A DNA stretch of 64,000 bases from Roridomyces roridus (GCA_029378245.1 JARKIF010000173.1:1-64000), one strand, 5' to 3'; counted from the stretch's first letter, positions 1 through 11,390 are shown. Program-made: numbers and translations. Notes: generated by a model from the sequence alone, not told the origin.

Positions 1-801
1 TCTGCCATCTGGCCTGTTCCGCCGTCATATACCTGTTGCCAGACTGTCTCAAGGCCCCTTGCACCGTCGGCTCCAAGTTACCCAAGAAAACGGCCATGGA
101 GATGGCGTCTGTGCGGGGTGGCGATGGACGGCCTTTGAGACTGGGCGCCTGTAGGCGCCTTGCTTGCGGCGAGGCTTGATGCGCACGATCCTATGCGAGC
201 GCCGGGAGCGCAGCCATTTGAACAGGGCGAGCACGACCAGCACCGCGATACGACTAGCACGAAAACCGCAGCCACCATCAGGGGAGGCTCGCGAAACGTT
301 CTTGTCGACGACGACTCCGTGGTGGAAACGGCGAGATCGTAGGGGCTTTCTTCGGACTCGCCGGACGGAACTGGTCTTCTTTGCCAGCCGGAGCTAGGGA
401 CGAGAACGACGGCGACGGCGAGCCTGCGCCGAAGTCGAGCTGGTCTCGCCAAGATAGGCGGAGCAAAAGGCTGCCGGACTGACAGAGCGACCAAAGTGCG
501 GGAGGTTGGGGCCAAAAGGGTGCAGGCTGTCTGTGGTGCCTCTGTTGAGGATGGAGGGATCGACGCGTATTGAAGAGCATCTCGCTGTATGGCGATTAGC
601 GCGAGAAGAGTCGATGAGAGAGAAAACATACTGACCCTGGTCTAGGAAAGCCTCGAGCGTGGCCAGCACCCGAGACTTCGCAGTCTCTTGCCAACTTAGA
701 AGAGCGCGGGTCGCTCCGTGGCGTGTGGGCGGGTCGAGGATGACCGGAAGTACGAAGATGGTGGTTAGTAGCATGTACGCATACTTGGCGAAGATGAGCA
801 T
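1..801 (-). pseudogene. Decayed copy of a two-span membrane protein of unknown function (3' end outside window)
   Basis: The start codon at 801 opens a hydrophobic N-terminus (MLIFAKYAYMLL), followed by a first exon that ends at about 630 with a donor of type G/gtcagt. The next exon encodes the conserved block HPFGPNLPHFGR near 520. The frame then breaks: relative to the right-hand copy one C is missing near 447 (GAGACCAGC against GAGACCCAGC), and a second shift falls before the C-terminal transmembrane stretch near 230. The basic tail after that span (KWLRSRRSHRIVR) is still readable in a third frame. Right-hand counterpart: 52842-53752. I recognise no family. The copy looks non-functional, although one-base consensus errors cannot be excluded. 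It shares a roughly 110-bp promoter with the rightward gene at 912. Confidence 0.6.
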
Positions 802-911
802 GGTGGTGGTAGAGAACAAGAGAGGGAGAGACCTGCAATGCCATTTTGGGCATATTGTTTTCCGTATTTGAGAGGCTGACAATCATCAATACATCTTGCT
901 CTCTTACCACC

Positions 912-2669
912 ATGTCTCAGTCTGCATCCATCTTCTCCAACGCCCTCTCCTCATCGGTGCTCGCGCAGCGATCAGCCTTTTCAACCCAGGCAACGAGAGC
1001 ATCATCTCCAACACCACACCCACCCCGACGACCCCGACATTCCTGCCACCCACGAGATGCACCCCTTCTCCCTCCAGCGAGCCGACCTCTTTTCCGTTTG
1101 TCGCCGCAATGGGCTACGTAGCGATCGTCGTCACCGTCGTCATCTTTTGCATTTGCCGTCCAACAAGTCGCGGTGGTAGTGCTACTTCACCGACGCGTGC
1201 CAGTACACCCAGGCCCGCCCCGAGCACGCACAAGACATGCTCCCAATCCGCATTCTCGCTTCCCGCTACCGCCGCAGGTCGTGCAGTCATCGTCACCATC
1301 ACAAAGCTCCTCTCCATCCTTCGTCCACAACGTCGTCCACCGCGGCTATCCAGTGCTCGGAACCCATGGACGTCAGTCTTCCGACTCGCTGTCCTCCTCC
1401 TCCCAGTCCTACACGTCTTGGCCAATACCAACGTCAATATTGGATCCTCGCTCGCACCGAGCGTAGCGGCGATTGAACAGCGTCTCGTCACCGGATGGTC
1501 GCATCTCGCTTCTCTCGAAGCCCACATCAGGTCCCATGGCCTACGATACCTCAAGATCTTCCTTATCGGCCTTGCATCGCATATGGCGAGTTTCGTGCTC
1601 ACATCGCTCCTCCGGCGCCTCTTGCGCTACGCTTGGGCTTTGGATCGCAGAATAAAGTTCTTCCTCGCTGCCCCTTCATATGCCCGCCAATTTTGGTCTC
1701 AATCCCGTCGCTGAGTTGGGTATTTGGAATGGAATACTATCTCCTCCTCAAGCCCACTGTTCGCGAAATCCAGACCTATATACTCCACATTTCGGCGCAC
1801 TTGTCAACTCTGGCAAATTGTCGCTTTACCGTGGTAAGTGTTGTGTCTGACGTCGGTGTGCTTGATGCTCATGACCCTCCAGACCGTTGGCAGCATCGGC
1901 ATACTTCACCTTTGTATTGGGGTAGTCTGGTTGTCGATCTACAGCTTCCGGGGCGCCTCGAAGGTTCTCCTCAAGGCACTTTCTAGTCGACAGGAATTCG
2001 AAGATTTCCTCATCATGGACGTCCTCTGGTTGCTTGCTCACTCCGTCTTGGCCGTTGGGCTTTGCCTGATTCGAGCCATGATCCTACTGCCGATCCTTTG
2101 GTACGATACCATCGACCCGTATTTCCAGAAAATGCTGCGGGACACAGTTTCATCACGACAATCCATGAGCCACTCATGGCGCACCCTTTTGCTCTCCCTC
2201 CGCTATTACCGAGAATGGAAGGCCAGGCAAATTGGGGCCTCAATGCGGCAATCCTTTCCCTGCGAGCGCCTTGGAGATCGTGCTTCGAGATTTGGAACTC
2301 CATACCTGTACCTCAGAAATTCGTGGTTGCCCTGCACATCTCCTCGTCCCTCGCTTACTGACCTTCAACCAGCTCGTTGTGGCTCCTGCCATCATCTTGT
2401 ACGGCTACGTCTATATTGTGAGCTCCTCCCCTTCGGGCGTATCTCTCTTACCCTGCGACCTAGATACCCATCTTCCGCAAAGTTGCGCTTCGAGTTCGTT
2501 ACTGGCGGCGCCAGCGACGATGGTATGGCTTTCTTCCCTTCCAAGTCACCCGAAGATCTCACGAGTCTGCAGAGTTTCTCCAATTCCTTTTCGAGTCCGG
2601 TCAAGTATCGTTCACCACAAGATGGCGGCCAGTAGAAGCGGGCAGGGTAACATCAAAACACCACGATAG
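912..2669 (+). pseudogene. Decayed copy of a multi-span membrane protein of unknown function
   Basis: This is the counterpart of the intact gene at 53866-55607. The first twelve codons (MSQSASIFSNAL) match. A 10-base deletion near 947 then throws the frame. A second shift lies near 1630-1660. The first intron (donor gtaagt near 1833, acceptor near 1881) is preserved. At about 2235 there are two extra G (AATTGGGGCCTC against AATTGGCCTC in the right copy). The next donor has changed from gtgagt to gtggtt near 2322, and the in-frame stop used by the right copy near 2633 is altered. Several independent lesions of different kinds make loss of function likely here. Family unknown; hydrophobic segments are the only recognisable property. 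Confidence 0.7.
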
Positions 2670-3119
2670 AGGCTCTCGTACACCCGAACACCCACACGGA
2701 GGGACACGCGCGGAACGGCTGGTGTGGCCATGTGAATTCGTCGGGGACGCTCGCCACCGACCGCTCTCTCACCTCCAACAACATATATCGGGCCAGTACG
2801 ATCCTAAAGTGATGTCTTCGATATGTACGTCTGCTCGATAGCTTGCTGGTCGTTTTCTGACATGTTTTGGCAGTGCCAGCTCCGCTTGGGTCGTTGTTCT
2901 GTCTGTGTCCGAGAAATACCTTCGTAGACTACACGGCCGCACACATTTCTCACGAGTTTCGTAGAATCGAGACACTTGCGAACGCCATAGTGAAGCATTA
3001 AAAAATATGATAGGAAGACTTTCAAGACCTACGTAGCTTTCCGACACCGAAGAAACTTGTATTTACGATGCAGTAATTGTGCGAGACACTCTTGAATAAA
3101 TCTTCATAGTGATCGGCAC

Positions 3120-3855
3120 ATGGATCTCCTTTTCTGGCCACTACGCCAGCAGCCCGATTTGGCTCGTCCGTATATCGCCGCTCGATACAGGGAACAACGA
3201 TGGATTCATAGATACGACAATCACATAGTAGATATAGATAGAAACGAGGAGAGAAAAAAAACGGGATGGCTGTTGAAGCCGGGTATTGAAGGCATTGGGC
3301 GCCCGGGCGACTATGATGGACAGCATCAAGCTGAAAACCGCACCTTTCAAGCGTGGCCCGGACCCGAGGCAAACGAAGCATCTGTGACGAACATCAGGTG
3401 GGAACACTGCAGAAAATCGGACGTACTGTTCTGCTGGTTGCCTGCGAGCACTTGACGATCGCCCAGAGAAGCCATCGACGGCAGGCTCAGACCCATACCT
3501 GCGACGATTGAGATGGGTATCACGGTGGGAGCAGATACGACTTACCGGTGGACGGACCCGGCTGGAACTGGAGCGGGGCAAGCTGATACCCGGCGGGGCC
3601 AGGCTGCATTGCTTTTGAAAAATCAGGATGCGAAAGTCGAACCAAAGTTCACACGTACCGGCGTTGACGCGGGGAGGAGGGAACATCCGCGGCTGAGAGC
3701 CCTCGGCTGCTGGGTGTTGCGCGCGGCCAGCAGCGACCGGCTCCGTCACCGGGATGAGAGAAATCTGGTCGTTGGGGAAGAGGCCGCGCTCTTTCGCAAC
3801 AAGCTCCGCTATGAAACTGGCAACGGGATCAGCCAAGGAGCGGCGCGGGAAAGAT
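3120..3855 (-). other. Minus-strand exon-like remnant, Pro/Gln-rich, inside the insertion
   Basis: Open frames on the minus strand here have plausible short introns, with donors gtacgt near 3660 and gtaagt near 3548 and acceptors ending in cag or aag. They encode a charged segment followed by Pro/Gln/Gly-rich exons. No family was recognised. It may be the 3' part of the gene at 3856-5733 or a separate remnant. No convincing terminal exon was found. Confidence 0.25.
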
Positions 3856-5733
3856 TCACACACCGAGACCAACCGGGGGACTTGAGGTTGTCACCGCTTG
3901 GAGACGCCACCGATTGCCTTTCGACGGATCCGTGCTTGTCCAATCAGTGAAGGTGGCAGGGTTGTTCTGCAGACCTAACCAGTCCGCCCGTTAATGTAGC
4001 CTACAGTGATTGAACAAGACCTCACCATGGATGATCCTAGGGTCCGGTACACCACGATGCACGTACGTGTTGATGAAGTCGGGGAAGGAAACTAGCAGAT
4101 CCGAGCTTTTGATTTCGTAGGTCGTTTGATTGTCAACCAGCCACCCGGGAACGCCGTTCAAGTTGAATTGTCGCATCATCCAGACCTCTGCCCAGGTATC
4201 GGTGCCTCGTTTGAACCAGCGCGACGGCATACAGATGGTCCCATCTCGGAGAACCGTCGGCTCGAGAGTGAAGAAGTCTTGCGCCCCAATCCGAATCATC
4301 GGTGTAGCCAAATCGGGGTCGAGTTCGTGGCGCCATCGAGATGCTTGCCATGCCTGCGACAGAGACGGTCGAGTGTCTTCTGGTAAAAAATGTGAGTTTT
4401 TCTCGAACCGAGGGATTTGCCATTTCCTAGAGAATGGTCGACGTTGGCTTCAAGTCAGTTAAGCGGTCGAACGGACCTGGGCAATAATTGCGGCCAGATC
4501 GTTCACATAGTATACATGATTGATCATGAGTTTCCCAGAATACCGTATGCTCTGGATTCCACACAGCGGCTGAAGAGCCTTGTCAATGTCGTCCATCACA
4601 CGGTCAGACGGAAGGTCATGAACACCGAGGGCTGACATCGCCCAGTGGATCGCGGCATTCTGTTTCTTGGAGAAAGAGCATCGCGGAATGTGCCGCAGTA
4701 TGTCGAGAACACATGTCTTTGACATGTCGGTCAGCTCATAAAAATACGGTGCCGAATCTCGCTCACCTCCTTGTCGGGCCAAGGGAACCATTCGGTTTTA
4801 TCGTTGTCCATATCGATCACACGTCGCGTTTTGTGAGGTGTTTGGTCTGCAAACCGTAAGTAAAATTATACTGGAGGACAAATCACTCACATTCACGAGA
4901 AGCGACCGAAGCGGTCTCGCTGCGTTCATCTGCTTCGTCCTCGGAGTTATCTTCAACCGCTGGTTCATTGAGATAGGCGTGCAAACGCTCCGTCAAGAAT
5001 TGGGCATTCTGCACTGAGAGTGGCGCTTGGAGCTGCGCATCAACGTCCATAAAATCTGACCCCCAATCCACGACGCCGGCGTCGTTCACCCAGGAATTGC
5101 GAGAGAGTTCTCTCTCGGCAGGATGGTGGATGACGTGCCGCAGAATATCGTTCAGGGGGCCTAGAACAGGGGGACAGCGTGACGGTCCCGATGCTTCCGA
5201 TTTCCGTTCGTCTTCCCGTTTGAGATTTTTGGAATGTCTTGTGCTTTGCTCGTGCTCGGCGATCTTTTTGATACCAACAGGTGCAAATGCGGGGCACACA
5301 TTGCAGGTGTATTTGCCGGTAGCGCCTTCCGGGGTCCATACTGGAAAGATTTTCAGTTTGATGACCAATCTCATGAACGTCCAAAATACTGACCGTCGGG
5401 ACGAGAGGACGGGAATTTACCCCGTCGACGTGTGAATGTGGAAGGCCCTGGACCGTGATCACCGGGACTGGGCATATCTGGACAGACGCATCAGTTGTTA
5501 AATGAAAGTCTCCGAATTGCATGCTTACCTGGATGAGGTTGCGATCCACCTAGAACCGACAAACGAAGATGGAGGACCGACATGTCCTGCACACCGACGT
5601 CCCTCAAGATATCCGTATATTCCAAGCGTTTGAGACCGTACAAAACGCTGTTCTGAATCCGTGTGAGGTCGGGGATGAGTCGGCGGCGGCGTAATTCCTG
5701 TGTGATGTCGCGGACAGAGCTCGCAGAAGCCAT
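3856..5733 (-). pseudogene. N-terminal part of a large multicopy agaricomycete protein with a zinc finger; mobile-element associated
   Basis: Read on the minus strand, the pieces are: a start at 5733 (MASASSVRDITQELRRR); after introns, a zinc-finger-like exon near 5310-5230 with C-N-V-C and two downstream histidines (CNVCPAF...HEQSTRHSK); an acidic linker; then WFPWPDKE, a canonical intron, and TCVLDILRHIPRCSF near 4700; NDLAAIIAQ near 4510; PEDTRPSLSQAW near 4370; and RGTDTWAEVW near 4205. From memory, this order matches a very large, high-copy family of agaricomycete proteins of unknown function, normally over 1000 residues. Only the N-terminal third is present. A one-base shift in an A run near 4395 breaks the frame before PEDTRPS. 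Its location inside a TA-flanked insertion supports a mobile origin. Family assignment rests on recalled similarity only. Confidence 0.5.
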
Positions 5734-5853
5734 CTCTGGAAGAAGGGTTGTAAGAATGAGGCAATTCAAGATCCAAGGAAACTTGTACCCAGAAATACAG
5801 GTCGTTTGAATGGCCCGTGGACTGTGATTCGTATTTTCCTGGTTTCGGAGCTA

Positions 5854-6309
5854 TTACTTTTGGTTCGCCTTCGTGCGGAGTGACCGGAAGGGCAAGTGCG
5901 TCTCGATTGGCCAGCACGACAGACTGACACCGGTTGAGTACGTAGAATTTTGTAACGGGTAGATGCAAGTACCGATAGAGCCACCGATAAGACCCAGGAA
6001 ATCCAGTGGCAGGATCCAGTGACCCAGCAGAGTTGATGCTGATGAGACGGCGGAGCCAGAGCTGGCTTGCTGAGTTGTCACGGTCCATAGAGCGGAGGCA
6101 AGACACAATAAAGTCCAAAAAGCCAGGAGAACTATGAGCCAGAGCACCGTCTTGCTGCGAAACGCGTGCATCCGTCCTCGGAAGATGTGGTTCTGCCATC
6201 GGTTGTATTTTTGCTTGCGGAGAGCCGAAAGACGTGAGAAAGGATGGCTGAGGTCACCACTCAAAGGTCCATGCTGCATGGCTGGCAGAGGCTCGCCAGT
6301 GTGTCTCAT
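5854..6309 (-). CDS. Small ORF with one membrane segment inside the insertion, unknown
   Basis: The ORF opens at an ATG at 6309 and runs 151 codons. It has a basic N-terminal part and one clear hydrophobic span (VLWLIVLLAFWTLLCLASAL, about residues 55-75), then a Ser-rich stretch. An overlapping frame to 5525 is also open, so the true exon structure is uncertain. No family recognised. It could be the 5' region of the zinc-finger gene downstream on the same strand, or a chance ORF. Confidence 0.25.
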   Translation of the reverse strand: MRHTGEPLPAMQHGPLSGDLSHPFSRLSALRKQKYNRWQNHIFRGRMHAFRSKTVLWLIVLLAFWTLLCLASALWTVTTQQASSGSAVSSASTLLGHWILPLDFLGLIGGSIGTCIYPLQNSTYSTGVSLSCWPIETHLPFRSLRTKANQK

Positions 6310-6786
6310 GTCGAGACGGAGCGAGACACTGCAGTGAGGGGTGCGGCGCTGCGCGTTTGATCCGTCTGCCCAATGTGGTAAGCCGATGTCGCTGGGCGCA
6401 CGTCAGGTGTGCGCGGAACCATTCTCCGTCTCAAAAAAATAGAGCAGTCGTGAGCGTCCTAAGAGGCACCATACAATTCTCGTGTGTGTGGCTTTCGTCT
6501 CCGATTTGGCATACGATCATACATTTTTCGTAAGAGTACTCTTAAGATTTTCGTGATCCCCCTCCAGTTGGTTTTTTATCAGAATTCGGTCTGGCTGTGT
6601 ATCCTACTTCTCCCTTTTGTACTCTATGACGCGAAATATTGGATTGTTCTACTCTTTCACCTCTGTTTTTGTCCTCGATCTTGTGCCGGTCGATCCTATC
6701 CTATGACGCACATGTGATTCCATTTCTGAGACTGACAATATCACCCATGATGTATTTCTCGTCTCCCTGCTCTTACCGTCGTGCAA

Positions 6787-7992
6787 ATGGCAGACAAGTT
6801 TACAGTTATCCGTGAGGTATGCACTGGGCATCCTGGGGCAGCGTGCCGTATCTAAACCTTGTCTCTAGGTCGCAACGAATGTCTGGACTTTCTCTAGGTC
6901 GGTCTCGGGTGCACTGGAGACTGCGTGTCTGTCTGACCCTCGGTGCTCAGACCCTTTGCGCGGTTTGGTATCATACCAATTGGCGGTCGTTCCACCGCTA
7001 TCAAGCTTTCGGGAGGGGGCGTTTGGATACTCGCGTCGACGCCGCTGAACCCAGAGACCAAGGCCAAGATCGACGAGCTCGGGCCTGTTCAGTACGTGTT
7101 TCTCTGCATAACGGCGCTACCGCTTCATTGTCTATTGCCTAGGTATATCGTCGGCGCCGACGCTGTGCATCATCTGTTCTTGGGTATGTCTGTACGACGC
7201 GTCGTGAAGGATGAAGAATCGATCGTTTGGCTGTAGGGGAATTCAAGAAAGCGTATCCGACGGCCAAACTCCTCGGTCCTGCAGCGGCTGTCGCTCGCGC
7301 CGATAAATCCCTCACGTTCGATGGTGTCTGGGGCAAGGACCCGGCGGAGACCAAGTATGGGTTCGAGGACGATGTGAGTGTTTCTCAAAGCGACCTATGA
7401 ATTCTTTTCTCAAGATACGCGTAGATTCAGGCGTGGTGAGCGATAGCCGCGTTTGAGCCCTGCACATGTCTTGACCTGGCTGTACCAGTTACTTTTCCGG
7501 TTTCAAGAACAAGGATGTCGCGTTTTTCCACCCAGCATCGGAGACTATGGTGCGCATCCTTCTCAGTCGCAATTGCAAGCTTACAGCTGTGTTTCTCAGA
7601 TTCAAGCCGACTTGTTATTCAATCTACCCTGCACGGAGCAGGTTCCTCTCATCTCTCTCAGGCGCATTCAATATTATCTGAGATCCTTTTGCAGTACTCC
7701 AACACGGGCTCCTCGGGCGCTGTCCCCCTTTTTGGCAATCTCAAGCCGGCGTCGTGGTTGCACGGCAAGTTTGCGGAGGCAATGGGTGAAGACAAGGCGT
7801 CAGTACTAGTCTTTTTTCACATCTCTGATTCTGAGCCGACGCGTACCTTGCAGTGCGATGAAACGTGACGTCAAGACTGTCGCGGACTGGAACTTTTCGC
7901 GGATTATCCCTTGCCACGGCGATGTTATCGAGACGGGTGGGAAGCAGGCGTGGCTGGACGCGTACAAGGCCTACTTGGACCCGTCTACTTGA
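6787..7992 (+). CDS. DUF4336-family protein (metallo-beta-lactamase-like fold), copy 1
   Basis: About ten short exons splice cleanly into a protein of roughly 250 residues. The first exon is 6787-6816 (MADKFTVIRE), followed by introns of 48-55 nt with gt...ag ends. Recognisable stretches are NVWTFSRPFARFG, GGRSTAIKL, VWILASTPL, the VGADAVHHLFLGEFKKAYP block, GFKNKDVAFFHP, DLLFNLPC and a terminal HGDVIETGG. This is the layout of DUF4336 proteins, which resemble metallo-beta-lactamases but lack a demonstrated substrate. The DAVHHLFL and HGDVIE blocks may supply metal ligands by analogy; this is inference. A paralogue with the same exon pattern lies at 12573-13763. The gene starts 186 bp beyond the TA-flanked insertion, so part of its promoter may be transposon-adjacent. 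Confidence 0.85.
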
Positions 7993-8155
7993 TTCTCATG
8001 TACAGGAGGACATTTCTTTTGGCAGTTCTTTCAATTGTACATGTCAATGCAGACTATAATACAATAGTACGGGTCGGGACTATGTTGAATGTCCGTTGTG
8101 TCTAACCAACCCAAAGACCGATGACTGTTGAATCTTCTTCCTTCTCCTTCTCCCC
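7993..8155. other. Short convergent intergenic spacer
   Basis: This 163-bp spacer separates the 3' ends of the DUF4336 gene and serine hydroxymethyltransferase. It is AT-rich around 8030-8070. No gene is seen. Confidence 0.6.
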
Positions 8156-9912
8156 TTAATCGTGGATGCCCTCGGGCTTGGTGAGGGCAGAGACGTCCAC
8201 ACCAGGGAGCGGCCACTTGATAGCGAAAGCGCGCACCTCGTCCCTCAGCTCGCGCACCTTGGCATACCCGACCTTGCCCTCCTCCTGCACCGTCGCGACG
8301 CGCACAAAGTCTTTAAGCATCTTGGTACCCGCCTCCTTCTGCAGCAGCAGCGACAGCTGGACGGCACGGTGCAAAAAGTCGGCGACGATCTTGACGTCAG
8401 CTTCGAGCATGTTGCGCGAGGTGATCGCGGAGGTACCAAGACGGATACCACCGGGAACTTGGGCGGAGGCGTCACCCGAGACGGCGTTCTCTGTGTATAC
8501 CGTTAGCATACCGCTTCGCCAGGGAGAAAGAAAACGAGGCATACTGTTAATCGTGATCCCCATTAGATCGCAGACCTTCTCGACCTTGCTGCCGGTGAGG
8601 CCGATGGGACGAAGATCCCAGAGGACGAGGTGGTTGTCGGTACCACCAGTCTGGAGCTTGTAGCCGTGGGCGACAAGCTCGTCTCCGAGGGTCCGAGCGT
8701 TGGCGATGACCTGCTTTGCGTATTCGCGGAACGAGGGCTGTGCAGCCTGGAGGAGCGCAGTCGCGATACCGGCAATGGTGTTGTTATGCGGGCCGCCCTG
8801 GCAAGCGGGGGAAAACAGCATCGTTGACGCGTTTCTCGAGATCCGCCGCGTGAGGGAGGTCCTTGCGGAAAAAGATGAGACCCGCGCGAGGCCCACGAAG
8901 AGTCTTGTGAGTGGTCGTGGTTACGACGTCGCAGTACTCGAAGGGGCTGTTGAGCGTTTGCGCGGCAACAAGACCGCTGGTGTGGGCAATATCAGCCATG
9001 AGCCACGCGCCCTCTTTTTCAGCCGTTTGCTTGATACGGGCGTAATCCCAGTCGCGGGGGTAGGCCGAGGCACCGCAGATGATCAGGCGCGGCTTGAAGA
9101 TCTTGGCCTGGGCGGCAAGACCGTCGTAGTCGATCAACTGGGTTTCAGGCACGAGAGCATAGGGCAGGGATTGGAAGTAGAGGGACGATGCGGTCATTTT
9201 CTTTTTGGCGGTCTACATTTTGGGAGGGTGTCAGACGACAAGCAGGACGTCAAGATTGAAGGCACGCACGTAGTACCCATGAGTCAAATGTCCACCGTCA
9301 GGAAGCCCGAGACCCATGAGACGATCTTGAGGCTGAATCAAGGCGGTAAAGGCAGCGAAGCTAGATTATGGTCAGTTAGCCGGTCAAGATTGGCAGATTA
9401 GCGGTACTTGGCCGTCTATGAAGCATCTATCAGGGTCTACGTCGCCTCGAGGCAGTTGTGAACACTCACGCTGCCAGAGTAGGGCTGCACATTGACGCCC
9501 CATTTTGCAGGGTCGAGGTTGAAGGCCTCCAGCGCGCGCTTGCGGCAGAGAATCTCGAGCTCGTCGATGTACTCGTTGCCGCCGTAGTACCGGGCGTTGG
9601 GGAGACCCTCAGAGTACTTGTTGGTCAGCATGGAGCCGTTGGCCTCCATCGCCGCGAGACTGGTCAAGTTCTGTGGGTAGAGTGAGTAAAAAAAAAACTT
9701 GGATCGCGTCGAGAAAGTGGTGACCTCGGACGCGATGAGCTCAAGACCAGTGAACTGCCTCCAGGTCTCCTTGTCGATGATGTTTTTCACCACAGGATCC
9801 AGCTCAGCCAACGGCATGTAGAGCGGTTTGTTCTAAGGAAAAGGTGAGACATATGGCATAAGACACGACGAGTGGCGAGACATACAAACTCTGGAGTGTT
9901 TGCGGTAGCCAT
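8156..9912 (-). CDS. SHM2: Serine hydroxymethyltransferase (cytosolic type), with an apparent +1 frameshift
   Basis: This enzyme is PLP-dependent and interconverts serine plus tetrahydrofolate and glycine plus 5,10-methylene-tetrahydrofolate. Exons on the minus strand: 9886-9912, 9725-9832, 9470-9670, 9408-9415, 9277-9360, 8545-9212 and 8156-8490. Visible landmarks are [49 protein letters not shown], the PLP-lysine segment [16 protein letters not shown], and [15 protein letters not shown] near the C-terminus. The start MATANTPEF lacks a mitochondrial presequence, which suggests the cytosolic isozyme. The fourth exon is only 8 nt and is needed to restore the conserved S-x-ANFAA stretch. At 8807-8811 a run of five C on the coding strand should be four: the frame breaks inside the conserved FPxxQGGPHNN motif and resumes perfectly after one base. 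Either the consensus is wrong or this allele is null. Confidence 0.9.
9408..9415 (-). other. 8-nt microexon of the SHMT gene
   Basis: On the minus strand the bases ACGGCCAA are bounded by ...ttcatag and gtaccg.... Joining exon 3 (ending GGCAGC), these eight bases and exon 5 (starting CTTCGC) gives S-T-A-N-F-A-A-F, matching the family consensus S-P-A-N-F-A-A. Without the microexon the frame does not join. Confidence 0.8.
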
Positions 9913-10480
9913 TTTTCTGAGAGTGAGACGGAGAGAGGAAGAGACGGGGGAAAGGGAGGATGGATGGAGTGGTCGAGTCAATAAACGAAACATCCTTAAA
10001 TTTGATCTCCCTCGTTGCCTTTTTGAGCGTGAAGTTACGGCATTTTTTCGGACCCCCGCTGTTACCTTTCCTCGCCGCTCATCGCGGTAGTTTGTTCCCC
10101 AAAAAAGTCTATCAGTGCCTATCTGCACAACGCGCCATTTTTTCCCCACTGTGGTCCCAATTTCTACCGCGAAATCGAATAAGAGAGATGTGCTCAAGAA
10201 GACGCAATCATTGTTACATTGTCAACACGTGTCTGAACTCGTCAACACGTTCAACTTCGAATACGCGGTACATAGAACATGAAAACGCCGAATTAAATTC
10301 CGCAAGACGGCCCGTAGGCAGTTTCGGGAGTTTCATACCGTACACTGTTGGCCTCGTGGGTTGAACGAAGGCTTGAACTGCCGGTATATGATCATCTAGG
10401 CAATGGCTGGAATAGCTCACTGCAGCGGCGATAAGCTCCTGGGCGACCTCGGGTTTTGAATTCGCAGGCGGCCCTGCACG

Positions 10481-10580
10481 GTTGGGTGCCGTTCAAGGCT
10501 TAAAGGACGGAGAACACGCAGTACATACGAGATACTTACGACAGAAGCCGCCCGCCAGAGAAACGTGGACAGAGAGGTTC
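10481..10580. repeat. Degenerate third unit of the 218-bp repeat
   Basis: GTGCCGTTCAAGG, ...GACGGAGAACACGCAGTACATACGAGATACTTACGACAGAAGCC and AGAAACGTGGACAGAG follow the order seen in the tandem pair about 1 kb downstream, with the middle part missing. Confidence 0.65.
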
Positions 10581-11390
10581 TAGTCCACTGAGGATGACGC
10601 CGTGGGGTTGAATGGAAAGAGAGCGCATGTGTTGAGCTGGAACCTGGAAAGGGAGCAGGAAGCAATCCTTGCAGAGAGATTTTCGAGGTCCTTGGTAGTT
10701 AGTCGATTCTGGTAGATGGTTGCAAAAAGAACGCATGTCACAGGATGACCAGGTACACGAACCCAGATCGCGCGGCTTCCTAGTCCGTTCTGACTTCCCC
10801 AGACGGCGAAGTCCCACCCAGTGGCTTTCTTTGCTACAAGGAACGCGCGCCCGGGAAACAGAGAACCCGAACTGGATTAGTTGGACGTAGAGGGGACGGC
10901 AAACAAGCCTTCAAACCCGAAGCTTGAAAGTGCGAGATTTGTCGCGGACGTAAGCCCGCAGAAGCGTGTCCGATTTAGATGCAGGACTGAGGGAATCTGA
11001 GTCGACATGGAGGTTGAGAATGAACGAGACGGTAGCAAACAAAAAACCACAGATCGAATCACCCAGCCCGTTCCTCCACCAACACTTCACTAAACCAAGC
11101 TTTGAACCTGCTCATTGCAATCTACTCGACTTGCGTCTACCGCGCGGCGGAAAGGCGACCGGAATTTTCAAATTTCTTGGTCGGGGTCCGTCAGTATGCT
11201 CGATTTATTTCGCCGATTCTCTCACACAGGGGACAAAGTCTTGTCATTGGGCAGATGTTCCTTTGTTCGGACAAAGGAATCACTGCTAAATTACAGGACT
11301 TTATCCGCCGTGTCAGTGCAGCAGCGCTGTCGGGCGGCAAGGGCGGGTTCTGGGGTCACAGGCGACCCTGAACGTGGAGTGGGGTCCGTA

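Larger units (their letters stand above)
1..2931. repeat. Left copy of a ~2.9-kb segmental duplication (partner 52939-55911)
   Basis: Base-by-base reading shows this stretch collinear with 52939-55911 in the same orientation. It covers the same divergent gene pair, the shared promoter and the 3' flank of the rightward gene. Similarity is high in coding parts and in the flank near 2650-2931. The left copy carries several small indels that break both genes. It is cut by the window edge at base 1. At 2930-2931 homology stops and resumes at 6600, because another element is inserted between. Confidence 0.9.
2932..6599. mobile_element. 3668-bp insertion flanked by TA, with imperfect terminal inverted repeats
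   Basis: In the right copy of the duplication the sequence runs GTAGAC-TA-TCCTACTTCTCCC at 55905-55925. Here the same sequence is interrupted: GTAGAC-TA at 2925-2931, then 3668 bp, then TA-TCCTACTTCTCCC from 6600. The interruption therefore has an empty-site counterpart and a two-base TA repeat at its ends. The left end starts CACGGCCGCACACATTTCT. The right end, read on the opposite strand, starts CACAGCCAGACCGAATTCT. They match at 13 of 19 positions with the CAC start shared. A TA duplication and CAC termini are compatible with a DNA transposon; I infer the class only loosely (CMC/Mirage-like or Tc1-like). The cargo is a broken multicopy gene on the minus strand. No complete transposase was recognised, so the copy is probably non-autonomous. 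Confidence 0.75.

Noticed and set aside
8700..9401. 233-codon plus-strand ORF opposite SHMT
   Set aside because: It is the antisense shadow of highly conserved SHMT exons, has no family features and ignores the SHMT introns.
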